Positions 8,753 to 18,284 of a stretch of 64,000 nucleotides of DNA are shown piece by piece; positions within the stretch are counted from its first letter, which is position 1; every line of letters begins with the position of its first letter. Source of the stretch: Kutzneria sp. 744 (lineage in GTDB: Bacteria; Actinomycetota; Actinomycetes; Mycobacteriales; Pseudonocardiaceae); assembly GCF_000568255.1 (NCBI RefSeq), contig NZ_KK037166.1, positions 2,786,976-2,850,975 on the forward strand. Reading direction: 5' to 3'. Under the pieces are notes generated by a model. It was not told where the DNA came from and made no database searches. It was given only the letters and a program-made list of their open reading frames with translations. A program made the translations under genes and the position numbers.

Positions 8753-11365
8753 ATGACGGCGTCCGCGGCGCAACAGCCGATCACCATCGCGACCGGGCTC
8801 GTGTCCGCGGCCTCGTGCTCCGCCGCGGACCTGTTGCGCGCTCACGGGGTGACCGCGGAATCGGGATTGTCAGAGACCGAGGTCGCGCGTCGGCAGGCGC
8901 GGTGGGGGCCGAACGCGGTGTCCTCGCACCGAGCTCGGCTGGCGCCGGTGCTCTGGCACCAACTGCGCTCTCCGTTGCTGGGACTGCTGCTCGCAGCGGC
9001 CGTCGCGTCCTACCTCGTCGGCGAGCGCAGCGACGCGATCATCATCGGCGTGATCGTCACGGTGTCGGTCGGCCTGGGTTTCGTCAACGAATATCGCGCC
9101 GAGAAGGCCGCCGAGGCACTGCACTCCCAGATCCGCCATCAAACACAGGCGATCCGGGATGGACGGTCGGCCACCGTGGATGTCACCGCGCTCGTGCCCG
9201 GCGATGTGATCGGACTGCGACTTGGTGACGTCGTGCCTGCCGACCTCCGCCTGATCGCGGTGACCGGTCTGCAGTGCGATGAGTCGATCCTGACCGGAGA
9301 ATCGTTGCCCGCGGACAAGAACACCGCAGCCGTGCCGCCGGGAACGCCGCTGGCGGAGCTGTCCGGATGCGCGCTGATGGGCACTGTGGTGCACGCCGGC
9401 GGCGCGCGCGGGCTCGTGGTGGCCACGGGGGCACACACCGAGTTCGGCAAGATCGCCGCCGGACTGAGCACCCACCAACTCGACACCACGTTCCAGGTTG
9501 GCCTGCGCCGGTTCTCGATGCTGTTGGTGTACGTCGCGGGCTCGCTCACCACATCGATCTTCATGATCAACGTGGTGCTGCACAAGCCGATCATCGACGC
9601 GCTGCTGTTCTCGCTGGCCATCGCGGTCGGCATCACCCCGCAGCTGTTGCCCGCCGTGGTGTCCACCAGTCTCGCGGCCGGGTCGCGCCGAATGAGCCGG
9701 CTCAAAGTGCTGGTCAAACGGTTGGTGTGCATCGAGGACCTCGGCGATGTGGATGTGCTGTTCACCGACAAGACCGGCACCCTCACCCAGGGCCGCATCG
9801 CCTACATGCGCGCCGTCCCCGTCAAGGACGATGCGGCTGACATGGTGCTGCGCTGGGGTCTGTTGTGCACCGAGAATGTCGTCGGCGGCAACCCGCTCGA
9901 TCAGGCGTTGTGGCAGTCCCCGGCCGCCGCGAGCGGACAGGCCGCGGTCGCCGACTACGCGCGGGTTGCCGTGTTGCCGTTCGATCACGAGCGCCGCATG
10001 GTCTCCACCCTGGTCCGCGACCCGGCCGGTGAGTTGACGTTGGTTACCAAGGGAGCACCGGAGAGCGTGCTGGACCGCTGCGTCGACGTCCCGGCGGCCA
10101 CACGTCACGCGCTGGCGGCGGAGTTCGCCGCGGGTAACCGCGTCGTCGCTGTTGCCATCCGTCCCGCCACCGGCACGCGTCCACCGGAACCGGCCGACGA
10201 ACGTGACTTGCACCTGGTGGGCCTACTGGTTTTCCTGGACCCTCCCAAACAGGACGCGGCCAAGGCGCTGCGCCGGCTGGCCGAGCTCGGCATCGCGGTG
10301 AAGGTCGTCACCGGAGACAATCCCGCCGTCGCGGTCAAGGTCGGCCGCGATCTGGGACTGATCGAGGGTGGTGCGCTGACCGGCGCCGACCTCGACGCTA
10401 TGGACGACTCCCACCTCGCCGCGGCCATCGCGGGCACGACGGTGTTCGCCCGAGTCAGCCCCGAGCACAAAGCCCGCATCGTGCGCGCCCAACGGGCCAG
10501 CGGAGGAGGCGTCGCGTTCCTCGGAGACGGCGTCAATGACGCCCTCGCCCTGCACGCCGCCGACGTCGGCATCTCGGTCGACTCGGCCACCGACGTCGCC
10601 AAGGACGCCGCCGACGTGATCCTGCTGGACAAGGACCTCGACGTCCTCGCCGACGGCGTCGTCGAAGGGCGACGGATCTTCGCCAACACCATCAAATACG
10701 TGCTGATGGGCACCTCCAGCAACTTCGGCAACATGTTCTCCGCCGCGGGCGCGTCGCTGTTCCTGTCCTTCCTGCCGATGCTGCCCTCCCAGATCCTGCT
10801 CAACAACCTGCTCTACGACACCAGCCAGCTCGCGATCCCCACCGACACCGTCGACCCCGAGCAGTTGCGTCGCCCGTCGCACTGGGACATCGGGTTCATC
10901 CGCCGCTTCATGATCTTTTTCGGGCCGTTGAGCTCGGTGTTCGACTTCGCCACCTTCGGCGTGATGCTGTGGGTGTTCCACTCCGGACCGGAGCAGTTCC
11001 GCTCCGGGTGGTTCGTCGAGTCGCTGGCCACCCAGACACTGGTGATCTTCGCGATCCGGACTCGCCGCATCCCGTTCTTCCGCAGCCATCCCAGCCTGCC
11101 GCTGACGCTCGCCGCACTGGGCGTGGTCGCCGTCGGCGCTGTCCTTCCCGCCACGCCGCTGGCCAACACACTGGGCTTCCAACCACTGCCCGGCGGGTTC
11201 TTCGCCGCGCTTGCCGGCATGGTCCTCGGCTACCTGGTGCTGATCGAGATCGGCAAACGGGTCTTCTACCGCGCTGCGGCGAAGACCCCGTCCGTGCGGC
11301 GGCCCTTCGGCATGTACCGCTGGATTGGACGCCGCGCCGCCTACTTCAGCACTGCGACACGGTAG
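8753..11365 (+). CDS. mgtA: magnesium-translocating P-type ATPase
   Basis: This is an 870-aa integral membrane pump of the P3B type (Mg2+ import driven by ATP). In order: an N-terminal cation-ATPase region (LLRAHGVTAESGL ... RWGPNAVSS), a first membrane pair with EYRAEKAAEAL, the actuator motif TGES (ILTGESLPADK), the phosphorylation site DKTGTLTQG, the nucleotide-binding KGAPESVLDRC, the hinge TGDN and GDGVNDALALHAADVGISV, then C-terminal helices containing NNLLYDTSQLAIPTD, a segment typical of MgtA rather than calcium or heavy-metal pumps. The length is normal for MgtA. It starts at ATG 8753; a weak GTGGAG lies about 13 bases upstream. It is probably part of the stress neighbourhood. Confidence 0.92.
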   Translation: MTASAAQQPITIATGLVSAASCSAADLLRAHGVTAESGLSETEVARRQARWGPNAVSSHRARLAPVLWHQLRSPLLGLLLAAAVASYLVGERSDAIIIGVIVTVSVGLGFVNEYRAEKAAEALHSQIRHQTQAIRDGRSATVDVTALVPGDVIGLRLGDVVPADLRLIAVTGLQCDESILTGESLPADKNTAAVPPGTPLAELSGCALMGTVVHAGGARGLVVATGAHTEFGKIAAGLSTHQLDTTFQVGLRRFSMLLVYVAGSLTTSIFMINVVLHKPIIDALLFSLAIAVGITPQLLPAVVSTSLAAGSRRMSRLKVLVKRLVCIEDLGDVDVLFTDKTGTLTQGRIAYMRAVPVKDDAADMVLRWGLLCTENVVGGNPLDQALWQSPAAASGQAAVADYARVAVLPFDHERRMVSTLVRDPAGELTLVTKGAPESVLDRCVDVPAATRHALAAEFAAGNRVVAVAIRPATGTRPPEPADERDLHLVGLLVFLDPPKQDAAKALRRLAELGIAVKVVTGDNPAVAVKVGRDLGLIEGGALTGADLDAMDDSHLAAAIAGTTVFARVSPEHKARIVRAQRASGGGVAFLGDGVNDALALHAADVGISVDSATDVAKDAADVILLDKDLDVLADGVVEGRRIFANTIKYVLMGTSSNFGNMFSAAGASLFLSFLPMLPSQILLNNLLYDTSQLAIPTDTVDPEQLRRPSHWDIGFIRRFMIFFGPLSSVFDFATFGVMLWVFHSGPEQFRSGWFVESLATQTLVIFAIRTRRIPFFRSHPSLPLTLAALGVVAVGAVLPATPLANTLGFQPLPGGFFAALAGMVLGYLVLIEIGKRVFYRAAAKTPSVRRPFGMYRWIGRRAAYFSTATR

Positions 11366-11929
11366 CCGTACCTGTCCTCCATCGCACGCCGGCCGGCGCT
11401 GCTCATCGACGGTGGCGACGCCATCGGCCTGCCGCGCGAACGCGTGATCAACCGACGGGAACCGCTGGTCACCCGAATGGAGAGCGGCGCCGTAGAACAA
11501 CGGGCCACCGCGGGTGAATACCGACAAACATCTCTGCGCCCATCCCCGCTCCCCCGCCGCATATGATCTTGCTCGCGATCGGGGATCCCTGTTGAGAAAG
11601 ACTCTCCGATCAGCGGGAACGGCACGAACAACCGCACGGAAAGAGCCCCCTCGACGCCTATCCGCATCGCCCAACCACTCACTGAACCGGAGCACTTTCA
11701 ACGTATTAGGCGAACACCGCTCGAGATGGGGCCATCTGGGGGCCTGGGGTACTCGCGACCGTCGAGACGCGGTAGGGTGCGTTTGACGCCCAAGACCTCG
11801 GTGGAGTCATGTATCCGCGACGATCGCGGGCATGGATGACGAGGCAAGAATTCTCGCTTTCACGCCGCGCTGTCCGCGCACTCTCGCGCCACGCGGATAC
11901 TCCTTTATATCCCAAGAAATGAAGGCGTC
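11366..11929. other. intergenic region between mgtA-like and beta-helix genes
   Basis: These 564 bases carry no convincing gene. Small open frames on both strands lack start signals and recognisable motifs. The last 60 bases before 11930 are AT-richer (ctttatatcccaagaaatga), as expected of a promoter and leader for the secreted protein gene. Confidence 0.35.
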
Positions 11930-12778
11930 ATGAGACGTATGCGCGTTATTGTCCGGGCCTTGTTCGGGGCCACCCTCGTGGCCGGCGGCATGGCCACCCT
12001 CGCCGCCACGGCTCAGGCGATCACCATCCCGGTGGCCTGCAGCGAAAACGCTCTCGTCGCGGCGGTCAATCTCGCCAACACCACCTCGGCCGCGGACACC
12101 CTCGTGCTGGCGGGCGGCTGCACCTACAATCTGACCTCCGCCCACGGCGGCCTCACCGACGGATTGCCGGTCATCACCACCCCCATCGAAATGATCGGCC
12201 CCGCCACCATCACCCGCACCTCACTGCTGCCCTTCCGCATCGCCGAGGTCAGCAGCACCGGCAGCCTCACCCTCACCACATCCGTCGCGCTCACCAACGG
12301 CAGCGCCGTCGGCGACGGCGGCGCGATCCTCAACCACGGCGCGGTCACCCTCACCAACAGCAGCCTGACCGGCAACACCGCCACCCTCAACGGCGGCGGT
12401 CTGGCCAACGCCGACACCCCCTCCGGCACCGCGCCCGCCGCCACGTTCACCCGAAGCCCGGTAGCCGACAACAGCGCACTGCTCAACGGCGGCGGAATCT
12501 ACAACGGCACGCGCGGCACACTGACCACCACCGGCGTCTCCGGCAGCCCGTTGTTCATCACCGGCAACACCAGCGCGCAGGGCGGCGGCATCGCCGCGGT
12601 CAACTCCACCGCGACCACCCTCACCCAAACCGCCATCAACACCAACCATGCGCTACTGACCGCCGGCGGCGTCTACCGCCAGGGCGGCACCATGACCACC
12701 ACGAACACCCCGATCACCGCCAACACCCCGAACAACTGCGTCGGCAGCGTCCCCGCGGTGCCCAACTGCACCGGCTGA
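11930..12778 (+). CDS. secreted parallel beta-helix protein
   Basis: This is a 282-aa protein with a Sec signal peptide (MRRMRV, then a hydrophobic run, cleavage likely after AQA near residue 30). The mature part starts with CSENALVAAVNLAN, like the CSLREAI-type start of actinobacterial right-handed beta-helix proteins. It continues with repeated short coils containing DGGAILN, NGGGLAN, NGGGIYN and QGGGIAA, the GG(A/G)I-N rungs of polymorphic-membrane-protein-like repeats. It is rich in Thr/Ser/Asn. A single Cys pair flanks the C-terminal end. No catalytic residues can be assigned; it is probably an exported surface or adhesive protein. Confidence 0.75.
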   Translation: MRRMRVIVRALFGATLVAGGMATLAATAQAITIPVACSENALVAAVNLANTTSAADTLVLAGGCTYNLTSAHGGLTDGLPVITTPIEMIGPATITRTSLLPFRIAEVSSTGSLTLTTSVALTNGSAVGDGGAILNHGAVTLTNSSLTGNTATLNGGGLANADTPSGTAPAATFTRSPVADNSALLNGGGIYNGTRGTLTTTGVSGSPLFITGNTSAQGGGIAAVNSTATTLTQTAINTNHALLTAGGVYRQGGTMTTTNTPITANTPNNCVGSVPAVPNCTG

Positions 12779-12843
12779 CCAACCGTTCATCGATTCCGCG
12801 AGGGTCCTTGACCAGCCAATCGTGTGAGACGGCCAGGCTTTGC

Positions 12844-12878
12844 GTGAATGCCCCACAGGGCACCTGTGGGGCATTCAC
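12844..12878. terminator. perfect 16-bp inverted repeat, bidirectional terminator
   Basis: The arms GTGAATGCCCCACAGG (12844-12859) and its exact complement (12863-12878) are separated by three bases. No T-tract follows, as is usual for actinobacterial hairpin terminators. It lies 65 bases after the beta-helix gene and about 200 bases before the stop of the convergent sigma factor gene, so it can end transcription from both sides. Confidence 0.75.
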
Positions 12879-13082
12879 CACGTGTTCCCGGGGAGCGAGC
12901 TGTCCGGAAACGTCAGAACAAGCGTAGGTGTCCTCATGTTCATCGCCCGGAGCCGTGGCGATCCGCAGTGGACTCACGTGACGGCAGGCCTGACCGGCCC
13001 CCGATTCATTGGTGGTCGACAAGTGCCGCAGGGTCGCCTGACCGGCGTCGCGGGTGCGCCACTCGCCGGCCCGCGCACGGCG

Positions 13083-13838
13083 TTACGGTTCCCGTGGCGT
13101 CGCAAGCTTGCGCAACCTGGCCAGCGCCCGGTGCTGGGCCACCCGGACCGCTCCCGGAGTGGATCCGACCGCATCGGCCGTCTGCTCCGACGACAGTCCG
13201 GCCACGACCCGCAACACCACGATCTCGCGTTGCTTGTCCGTCAGCGTCGCGAGCAGCCCGTCGAGGAGGACTTTCAGCTCTGCCTGCAGCACCTGCTGCT
13301 CAGGGCCGGCCGCGGTCTCCGGCCGGTCCGGCACCTCGGCCAGCGGCAGCGACCGGTCGTGGGCCGCCGCCCGGTGCGCGTCCGCGACCTTGTGCTTGGC
13401 GATGCCGTACACGAACGCCAGGAACGGCTGCCCCCGCTCCTGATATGCGGGCAGGGCCGAGACCAGCGAGAGGCACACCTCTTGAACCACATCGTCGGCC
13501 GATGCGAACGACCGATCGACCCGACCGAGTCGAGCTCGGCAGTACCGCAGCAGGAACGGTCGGACCGTCTCCAACACCCGTTGCGTCGCGACAGGATCGC
13601 GGTCGACGGCCGCGTTGACCAACTCGCTGAACCGTTCGTCCTGCGGACTGTACGGCGGCCTCGGCGTCCGTGGTCCGGCTGTGCGCACGCAGCGATGCCT
13701 GGCCGCCGCCTCGCCGACCAGCGCCAGAGCGGCCTTGACATCGAGCGGTTCCGAACAATCGAGGAGAGCGGCTGACGTCCGCTGCAGCCAGCTGTCGGGT
13801 TCGTTGCCAGGGCGGTTGACATGCGGGGATGCGGACAT
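13083..13838 (-). CDS. RNA polymerase sigma factor, ShbA/SigD-like ECF
   Basis: This is a 251-aa sigma-70 family protein. Region 2 includes FLLRYCRARLG, ADDVVQEVCLSLVSALPAY and the -10 recognition/melting helix PFLAFVYGIAKHKVADAHR. Region 4 has LTDKQREIVVLRVVAGLSSEQTA and the recognition helix STPGAVRVAQHRALARLR. These match the actinobacterial ShbA/SigD group, which in Streptomyces drives the principal sigma gene hrdB. An N-terminal extension of about 80 residues precedes region 2. ATG 13838 has GGAGG nine bases upstream; ATG 13859 is an alternative. No anti-sigma gene is adjacent. Confidence 0.85.
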   Translation of the reverse strand: MSASPHVNRPGNEPDSWLQRTSAALLDCSEPLDVKAALALVGEAAARHRCVRTAGPRTPRPPYSPQDERFSELVNAAVDRDPVATQRVLETVRPFLLRYCRARLGRVDRSFASADDVVQEVCLSLVSALPAYQERGQPFLAFVYGIAKHKVADAHRAAAHDRSLPLAEVPDRPETAAGPEQQVLQAELKVLLDGLLATLTDKQREIVVLRVVAGLSSEQTADAVGSTPGAVRVAQHRALARLRKLATPREP

Positions 13839-14333
13839 CGGCCTGAGCCTCCAGGGCATCGTGGAGCGCTACCTGCCGGCCGTGGCCCAGGTGTCGCCGG
13901 CCGAGACGACCGCAACCCCTGAGCGGGCTGTCTGTTCAGTGAGCCCCTGCGGCGGTGGTTGGATCCGCAGCCTGGCCGTCATGGTTGATGGACAAGGCTG
14001 CCGGGGGCCAGGGCAGAGTGGTGCGTCGAGCACCGGTGGCCGCTACTGCTCCCGCAGAGCCGGTCGGACCGGTCGCCGTCGACGACAACATAGCGAGCCT
14101 AGACCAGATGCCACGACGTGAACGGTCCCGTAGTCGAGAATGTTCGGGTTTTCCACACATTGGGGGAACACAGGACACCAGCGCGCACGCACTGGGTGTC
14201 AACCGTCGCCGTGCTCGATGGCGGCGCACAACGGCTCGACGGTCGATGGTCAGGGCGGTCATGGCGCCCCCAGAGCGCCGGCACCTCCGTGCGGGAGCGG
14301 CGTCGTCTTCGAGACCGTCGCCGAAATGAGTCT
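13839..14333. other. intergenic region upstream of the sigma gene
   Basis: About 495 bases lie between two minus-strand genes. They include the ribosome binding site of the sigma gene and otherwise only low-quality open frames. No RNA gene or repeat was recognised. Confidence 0.35.
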
Positions 14334-15092
14334 TCACGGATAGGTCTCGGGTCCGGCGTCGCCGGTGGGGTCCGGCACGAACCGCAGCTTGCGGTCGACC
14401 ACGTCATCGGCGACCGCCGACAGGCGACGACCTGTGCTGAAAGCATAGGCGCGCAGCCGCAGGAAGGCCGTGACGAGGTCGGTGTCCAGTTGCACCGAAA
14501 CCATGCCAGCGGCCTGGTGAACCCCGGCCCACCGCATCCCGAACTCGCTGGCGAACAGTTCGTGCTCCGCCCGGGTGGGGACGTCGTGCACTCGGTCGAG
14601 TATCAGGTGCATCGCCACGTCGGCGTACAGCAGCGCGTCGATGCGCTCGGCGGCCGACAATCCACCCGGGACAACCCGATGAATCTCCAGAGTGCCCACC
14701 GCGATCGCGCCCATTGCCAGCGGGTACGCGAACGTCGCGCGAATGCCCATGGACCACACCTGCGCTGCGAAGATCGGCCAGTCGCGTTGGGCCTGGCGGT
14801 TGGACAGATCGGGCGCCGCCACCGGATGAACGTCGGCAAGTGCCCGCACGGCAGGGCCTTCGCCCAGGGTGACCTGCAACTCGGCGACACGTTCGCTGAC
14901 CGGGTTGGTGGCGTGGACCGGTTCGCCCAGTCCGAGATCCCCGATCACGTACAGTGCGACACCGCTGGCGTGCAGCGCATTGGCACAGGCCTGGCACACG
15001 TGACGGACCGAGACCGGCGTTCCCTCGGCCCGAGCGAGGTCGTTGATGGCCGCCACCACCCGGTCGGCGCGGTCGCTGCTCACATTCGCCAT
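14334..15092 (-). CDS. GAF and ANTAR domain regulator, type A
   Basis: This is a 252-aa cytoplasmic regulator. The GAF region shows AELQVTLGEGPAVRAL and IRATFAYPLAMGAIAVGTLE. The C-terminal ANTAR module has VHQAAGMVSVQLDTDLVTAFLRLRAYAF and DDVVDRKLRFVPD. It is the fifth ANTAR protein of the window and a third member of the 188/2415 subtype, here alone without its type B partner. I start it at ATG 15092, since residues upstream of that are not family-like; no strong ribosome binding site is visible. Confidence 0.83.
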   Translation of the reverse strand: MANVSSDRADRVVAAINDLARAEGTPVSVRHVCQACANALHASGVALYVIGDLGLGEPVHATNPVSERVAELQVTLGEGPAVRALADVHPVAAPDLSNRQAQRDWPIFAAQVWSMGIRATFAYPLAMGAIAVGTLEIHRVVPGGLSAAERIDALLYADVAMHLILDRVHDVPTRAEHELFASEFGMRWAGVHQAAGMVSVQLDTDLVTAFLRLRAYAFSTGRRLSAVADDVVDRKLRFVPDPTGDAGPETYP

Positions 15093-15441
15093 CCCGCGGT
15101 CCGCTGTCGACGCGGACTGCTCGTCGCACCTCACGTTAGCCGGTGGCATTCCGAACCTGGCGTGCTCCATTGGCTCCAGGACTATTGCCCTCAGGGATCA
15201 GCCGGTCAGTCGTCACCGACCGGTGCGGACCATGCCGTGCCCGAGTGGCGGTAGATCGGGGTCCGGACGCGCCGTACGGTCCGTCGAGTACGCCGCTCTC
15301 AGCGTGCTTCATGCCGCGCCAGGACCCTGCGCGATTCCGGAGGCATCCCCGATCACGAACACACGGTGCTCGAATGCCTCCACGCGGCATGGCCGCGGGC
15401 GAACCACTCCTGCGACCCACGTCTGAGCAAAGGGAGCCAGG
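15093..15441. other. divergent intergenic region
   Basis: About 350 bases lie between the divergent GAF-ANTAR and phosphotransferase genes. I see no gene or repeat; it should hold promoters for both. Confidence 0.35.
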
Positions 15442-16347
15442 TTGAGCACTTATCCGGTGGACTCAGGGTCCGACCCGCGTGCGCCGTGGGCGGTGCTGAC
15501 CCAGGCGTGCCGGCAGGTCGGGTTGGACCCCGCCGGCGCCGCATTGGTCCGTCTGGTCAACAACGCGGTGTTCCGGCTGGTTAGACACCGGGTCATGGTC
15601 CGCGTCACGCTGATCGAAGGGCTGGCGCATAGAGCCCACACCGCCGTGTCCGCCGGACGGATGCTGGCCGCCCACGGAATACCGGCGGTAAGACCGTTGC
15701 TGGGCATATCGAACCCGGTGCACCTCGATCGGCATGCGGTGAGCTTCTGGAAGGAGGTCGTCGACACCGGCGCGACACCGACCGCCGTTCAGCTCGGCGA
15801 CCTGCTCACTCGCCTGCACAACCTTCGGACCGCCGGTCTCGGCCTCCCGAGCTGGAACCCGATCGCCGAGCTGCGCAGCAGGATCACCGCCACGCATGGG
15901 TGGGACCGGGGTGACGTCGACTTCCTGTGGCGGCGCTGCGAGGCGGTCGAATCCGCGCTGGCCGCGTTGGACTATCCGCTGCCGGCCGGGGTGATCCACG
16001 GCGACGCGCACCTGGGCAACATGATCACGACACCGGCCGGACCGGTGCTGTGCGACCTGGACACGGTGTGTGTCGGGCCCCGGGAATGGGACTTGGTGCC
16101 GCTCGCGGTCAGCCAGCTGCGCTTCGGACGCGCGGTGGACGTCCATCGTCAGCTTGTCGACGCGTACGGCGTCGACATCACCACGTGGCCGGGGTTCCCG
16201 GTCCTGCGCGAGCTTCGGGAACTCAAGCTCGCCGCGGTCGGGCTGCCCATCGCCTATCTGAATCCGGCGGTCGGCGCGGAGCTACGTCTACGGCTGCGAT
16301 CCCTTCGCGCAGCCCACACCACCGCCCGGTGGACCCCTTATCAGTAG
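15442..16347 (+). CDS. aminoglycoside-phosphotransferase-fold kinase
   Basis: This is a 301-aa protein of the APH/choline kinase fold. TTG 15442 is supported by AGGGAG at 15431-15436. The catalytic loop is VIHGDAHLGNMI (HGD-x-H-xx-N) and the metal-binding Asp follows in LCDLDTV, then GPREWDLVPLA, all typical of this fold. The N-lobe lysine region is short and divergent. Substrates of such enzymes range from antibiotics to small metabolites, and nothing nearby identifies this one. It is probably cytoplasmic and transcribed alone. Confidence 0.75.
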   Translation: MSTYPVDSGSDPRAPWAVLTQACRQVGLDPAGAALVRLVNNAVFRLVRHRVMVRVTLIEGLAHRAHTAVSAGRMLAAHGIPAVRPLLGISNPVHLDRHAVSFWKEVVDTGATPTAVQLGDLLTRLHNLRTAGLGLPSWNPIAELRSRITATHGWDRGDVDFLWRRCEAVESALAALDYPLPAGVIHGDAHLGNMITTPAGPVLCDLDTVCVGPREWDLVPLAVSQLRFGRAVDVHRQLVDAYGVDITTWPGFPVLRELRELKLAAVGLPIAYLNPAVGAELRLRLRSLRAAHTTARWTPYQ

Positions 16348-16448
16348 CCACGTTCAAGATCTGCGGCGGTCGTGACGTGACCCGGGGCGCGCGACGGGGC
16401 TGACCTGTGGATGATCACAGCCACCGCCGCACCACCGCCGGCGGCACG

Positions 16449-16988
16449 CTAGCTCCGCCGGCCAACGCGACCCCCGTCGCCCTCCCAGCGGTCCTCGGCA
16501 TCGTCGGCAGCCACACGAGGGTCAGGGATCGGATTGCCGGCCAGGACACCGGACGCGGCCAGGATCGTCGCCGGGCTATCGGCGTTGTCGCGTCGACCAG
16601 CGGCCATCACCGCGTCATGGCCGGCGGCCTCGGACGCCTCCGGCGGGATCACCAGCAGGCTGAGGCGCCGCCCGTCCAGCCCACGCACGTGCACAACGTC
16701 CTTGTCCTGGAAGTGGAATCCGTCCAACCGGACGCGCCGACCATCGACCTCGACACAACGCGGCGTCGGGCCCCAGGAGGTCATGGCGAACGCCATCCGA
16801 TGCACCGGTCCCAGCCGGACGTCCAGCGCCGCGGCCAGCGCGGGCAGTTCCGTGGCCAGATCCCGGGACCGGGGCCACCAGCCGCCGTCGACGTGGCCGG
16901 TGGTCGGCGCTTGGGGTTTGAGACTCAACCGAAGCGGCCGCGGCCGTACCGGCGCGGGGCTGACGTGAACGTGTGGGCCCGACAACAT
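16449..16988 (-). CDS. DUF5994 family protein
   Basis: This is a 179-aa actinobacterial protein of unknown function. The conserved core runs from RLSLKP through DGGWWPRSRDL, LPALAAAL, VHRMAFAMTSW, WG-type turns, VRLDGFHFQDKDVVHV and LSLLVIPPEA, as I recall for DUF5994. The C-terminal 40 residues are Asp/Arg-rich and variable. Members of this family often sit beside ANTAR, STAS or stress genes, as here. No catalytic motif or membrane segment is visible. Start ATG 16988. Confidence 0.75.
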   Translation of the reverse strand: MLSGPHVHVSPAPVRPRPLRLSLKPQAPTTGHVDGGWWPRSRDLATELPALAAALDVRLGPVHRMAFAMTSWGPTPRCVEVDGRRVRLDGFHFQDKDVVHVRGLDGRRLSLLVIPPEASEAAGHDAVMAAGRRDNADSPATILAASGVLAGNPIPDPRVAADDAEDRWEGDGGRVGRRS

Positions 16989-17081
16989 GTCGGTGCTCCT
17001 GTACTCGATCGCTTGGCGACCGTGGTGTGATGTCCCGAGGACGGCGCCGGCGTGACTGCCGACGCGCGAGGTGCTCTCGGT

Positions 17082-17115
17082 ACCACCTACACTACGCCAC
17101 CACCTACACTACGCC
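17082..17115. repeat. two exact tandem 17-bp repeats
   Basis: ACCACCTACACTACGCC occurs at 17082-17098 and again, directly abutting, at 17099-17115. It lies about 140 bases upstream of the small gene at 17254 and about 95 bases upstream of the divergent DUF5994 start, so it may be a protein-binding site or simple slippage. Confidence 0.6.
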
Positions 17116-17253
17116 GCCTTCCACCTCGCGCACTTCCACGCGTGGGTGTCGACGGGCGTAGCATCGCGGATGACGCCGTATCGACATCGAATAGTCCGGC
17201 CAGGAAGTCACCAGGCCAGGATCCGAGGGCGTGAGCAGTCCAGAGGAAGTCTC

Positions 17254-17400
17254 ATGAGCCAGACCTACGATCAACGGCGCACGACCGTGGAACAGGCCCT
17301 GCTGGCCGAGAAGGTCAACCCCGGCGAGGGAAAGATGCTCTCAGACCTGGCCGCCAAGGTGCTCGACGCGCTCGACCACATCAAGGAAGACGTGCGATAG
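17254..17400 (+). CDS. 48-aa small protein, unknown function
   Basis: ATG 17254 follows an excellent site, AGAGGAAG at 17242-17249. The 48 residues are charged and helical (QRRTTVEQALLAEK, LSDLAAKVLDALDHIKED). They resemble the small actinobacterial proteins annotated as DUF6307, recalled from memory and not verified. There is no signal peptide. The strong ribosome binding site and codon bias make it likely to be real. Confidence 0.6.
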   Translation: MSQTYDQRRTTVEQALLAEKVNPGEGKMLSDLAAKVLDALDHIKEDVR

Positions 17401-17690
17401 CCGGCGAGCCAAGGGTCACCTACCACGGTAGCGGAGCCAGATCGACACCTCCGCCCGGCTGATCTCGGCCTCGGTCGGGCACGGCGACGTGCGCATGATC
17501 CGGCCGCGGCCGGGTCCCGCGCCACGTCCGCCGGCCGAGTGTCACGTCCCGGTCGTCAAGGCGATTTCGCCGGCCGATTCCGAGGCCAAGGCCACCCGCC
17601 AGGCGTAGACTGTCAAGTATCCGGACACGACGACATCCCCCGTTTCGAGGTGCCAGCCCGCCCGGCCACACCCGGAACCGAGGTACCGTC

Positions 17691-18062
17691 ATGCTCTTCG
17701 CCCATCGTGATCGCACCGTTGCCGTAGCCGAGCAAGCGCCGGAATCTCACCTGCCCGCGCCGTCGGAGGACGTCTCTCATGGGGAAGTCGGACAGCCGAC
17801 CGGGAGGCGACCAGTGCCCCGCACTCGCACCGGAGCCGCCTGGGTGGGTGTCTGCGCCGCTGCCGTCATCGCGATAGCGCTGATCGTGTTCATGGTGCAG
17901 AACACCGGTGGTGTCGAGGTTTCCTTCCTGTGGATGTCCACAAGCACCTCCCTCGCTCTGATGCTGCTGATCGCCGCGGTCGGCGGGATCCTGCTCACGC
18001 TGGTGCTGGGCACCGCGCGTATCACCCAACTGCGCCATCTCGTCCGCGGACACCGCCGCTGA
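17691..18062 (+). CDS. LapA-domain (DUF1049-like) membrane protein
   Basis: This is a 123-aa protein with a hydrophilic N-terminus of about 45 residues, then two membrane helices (AWVGVCAAAVIAIALIVFMVQN and LALMLLIAAVGGILLTLVLG) separated by the family loop QNTGGVEVSFLW. A short basic tail (RITQLRHLVRGHRR) ends the protein. This hairpin arrangement is that of LapA/YrvD small membrane proteins. GAGG precedes ATG 17691; a GTG at about 17814 would give only the domain itself. Confidence 0.7.
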   Translation: MLFAHRDRTVAVAEQAPESHLPAPSEDVSHGEVGQPTGRRPVPRTRTGAAWVGVCAAAVIAIALIVFMVQNTGGVEVSFLWMSTSTSLALMLLIAAVGGILLTLVLGTARITQLRHLVRGHRR

Positions 18063-18284
18063 CATCCGACCGCGCTGAGCTGGACACCGTGCCGGCATCT
18101 CCGCTGTCGACTGCACGCACGCCTTGGTCCAGCTGGCCCAGCACAGCTCCGGCGCGATGGTGACCATGGGGCCGGTCGGTCCGAGCCGACGCGACGGCCG
18201 CCATCCCGCCGCCGTGAACGCTGGGTCAGCCGAGGGTTTGAGATCAAACTGCGCTGTTCGGCGCATCTTCCACGGACGGCGGAT

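Noticed and set aside
11341-11929. Possible small genes on both strands after the P-type ATPase
   Set aside because: No start sites, no recognisable domain and mixed third-position bias.
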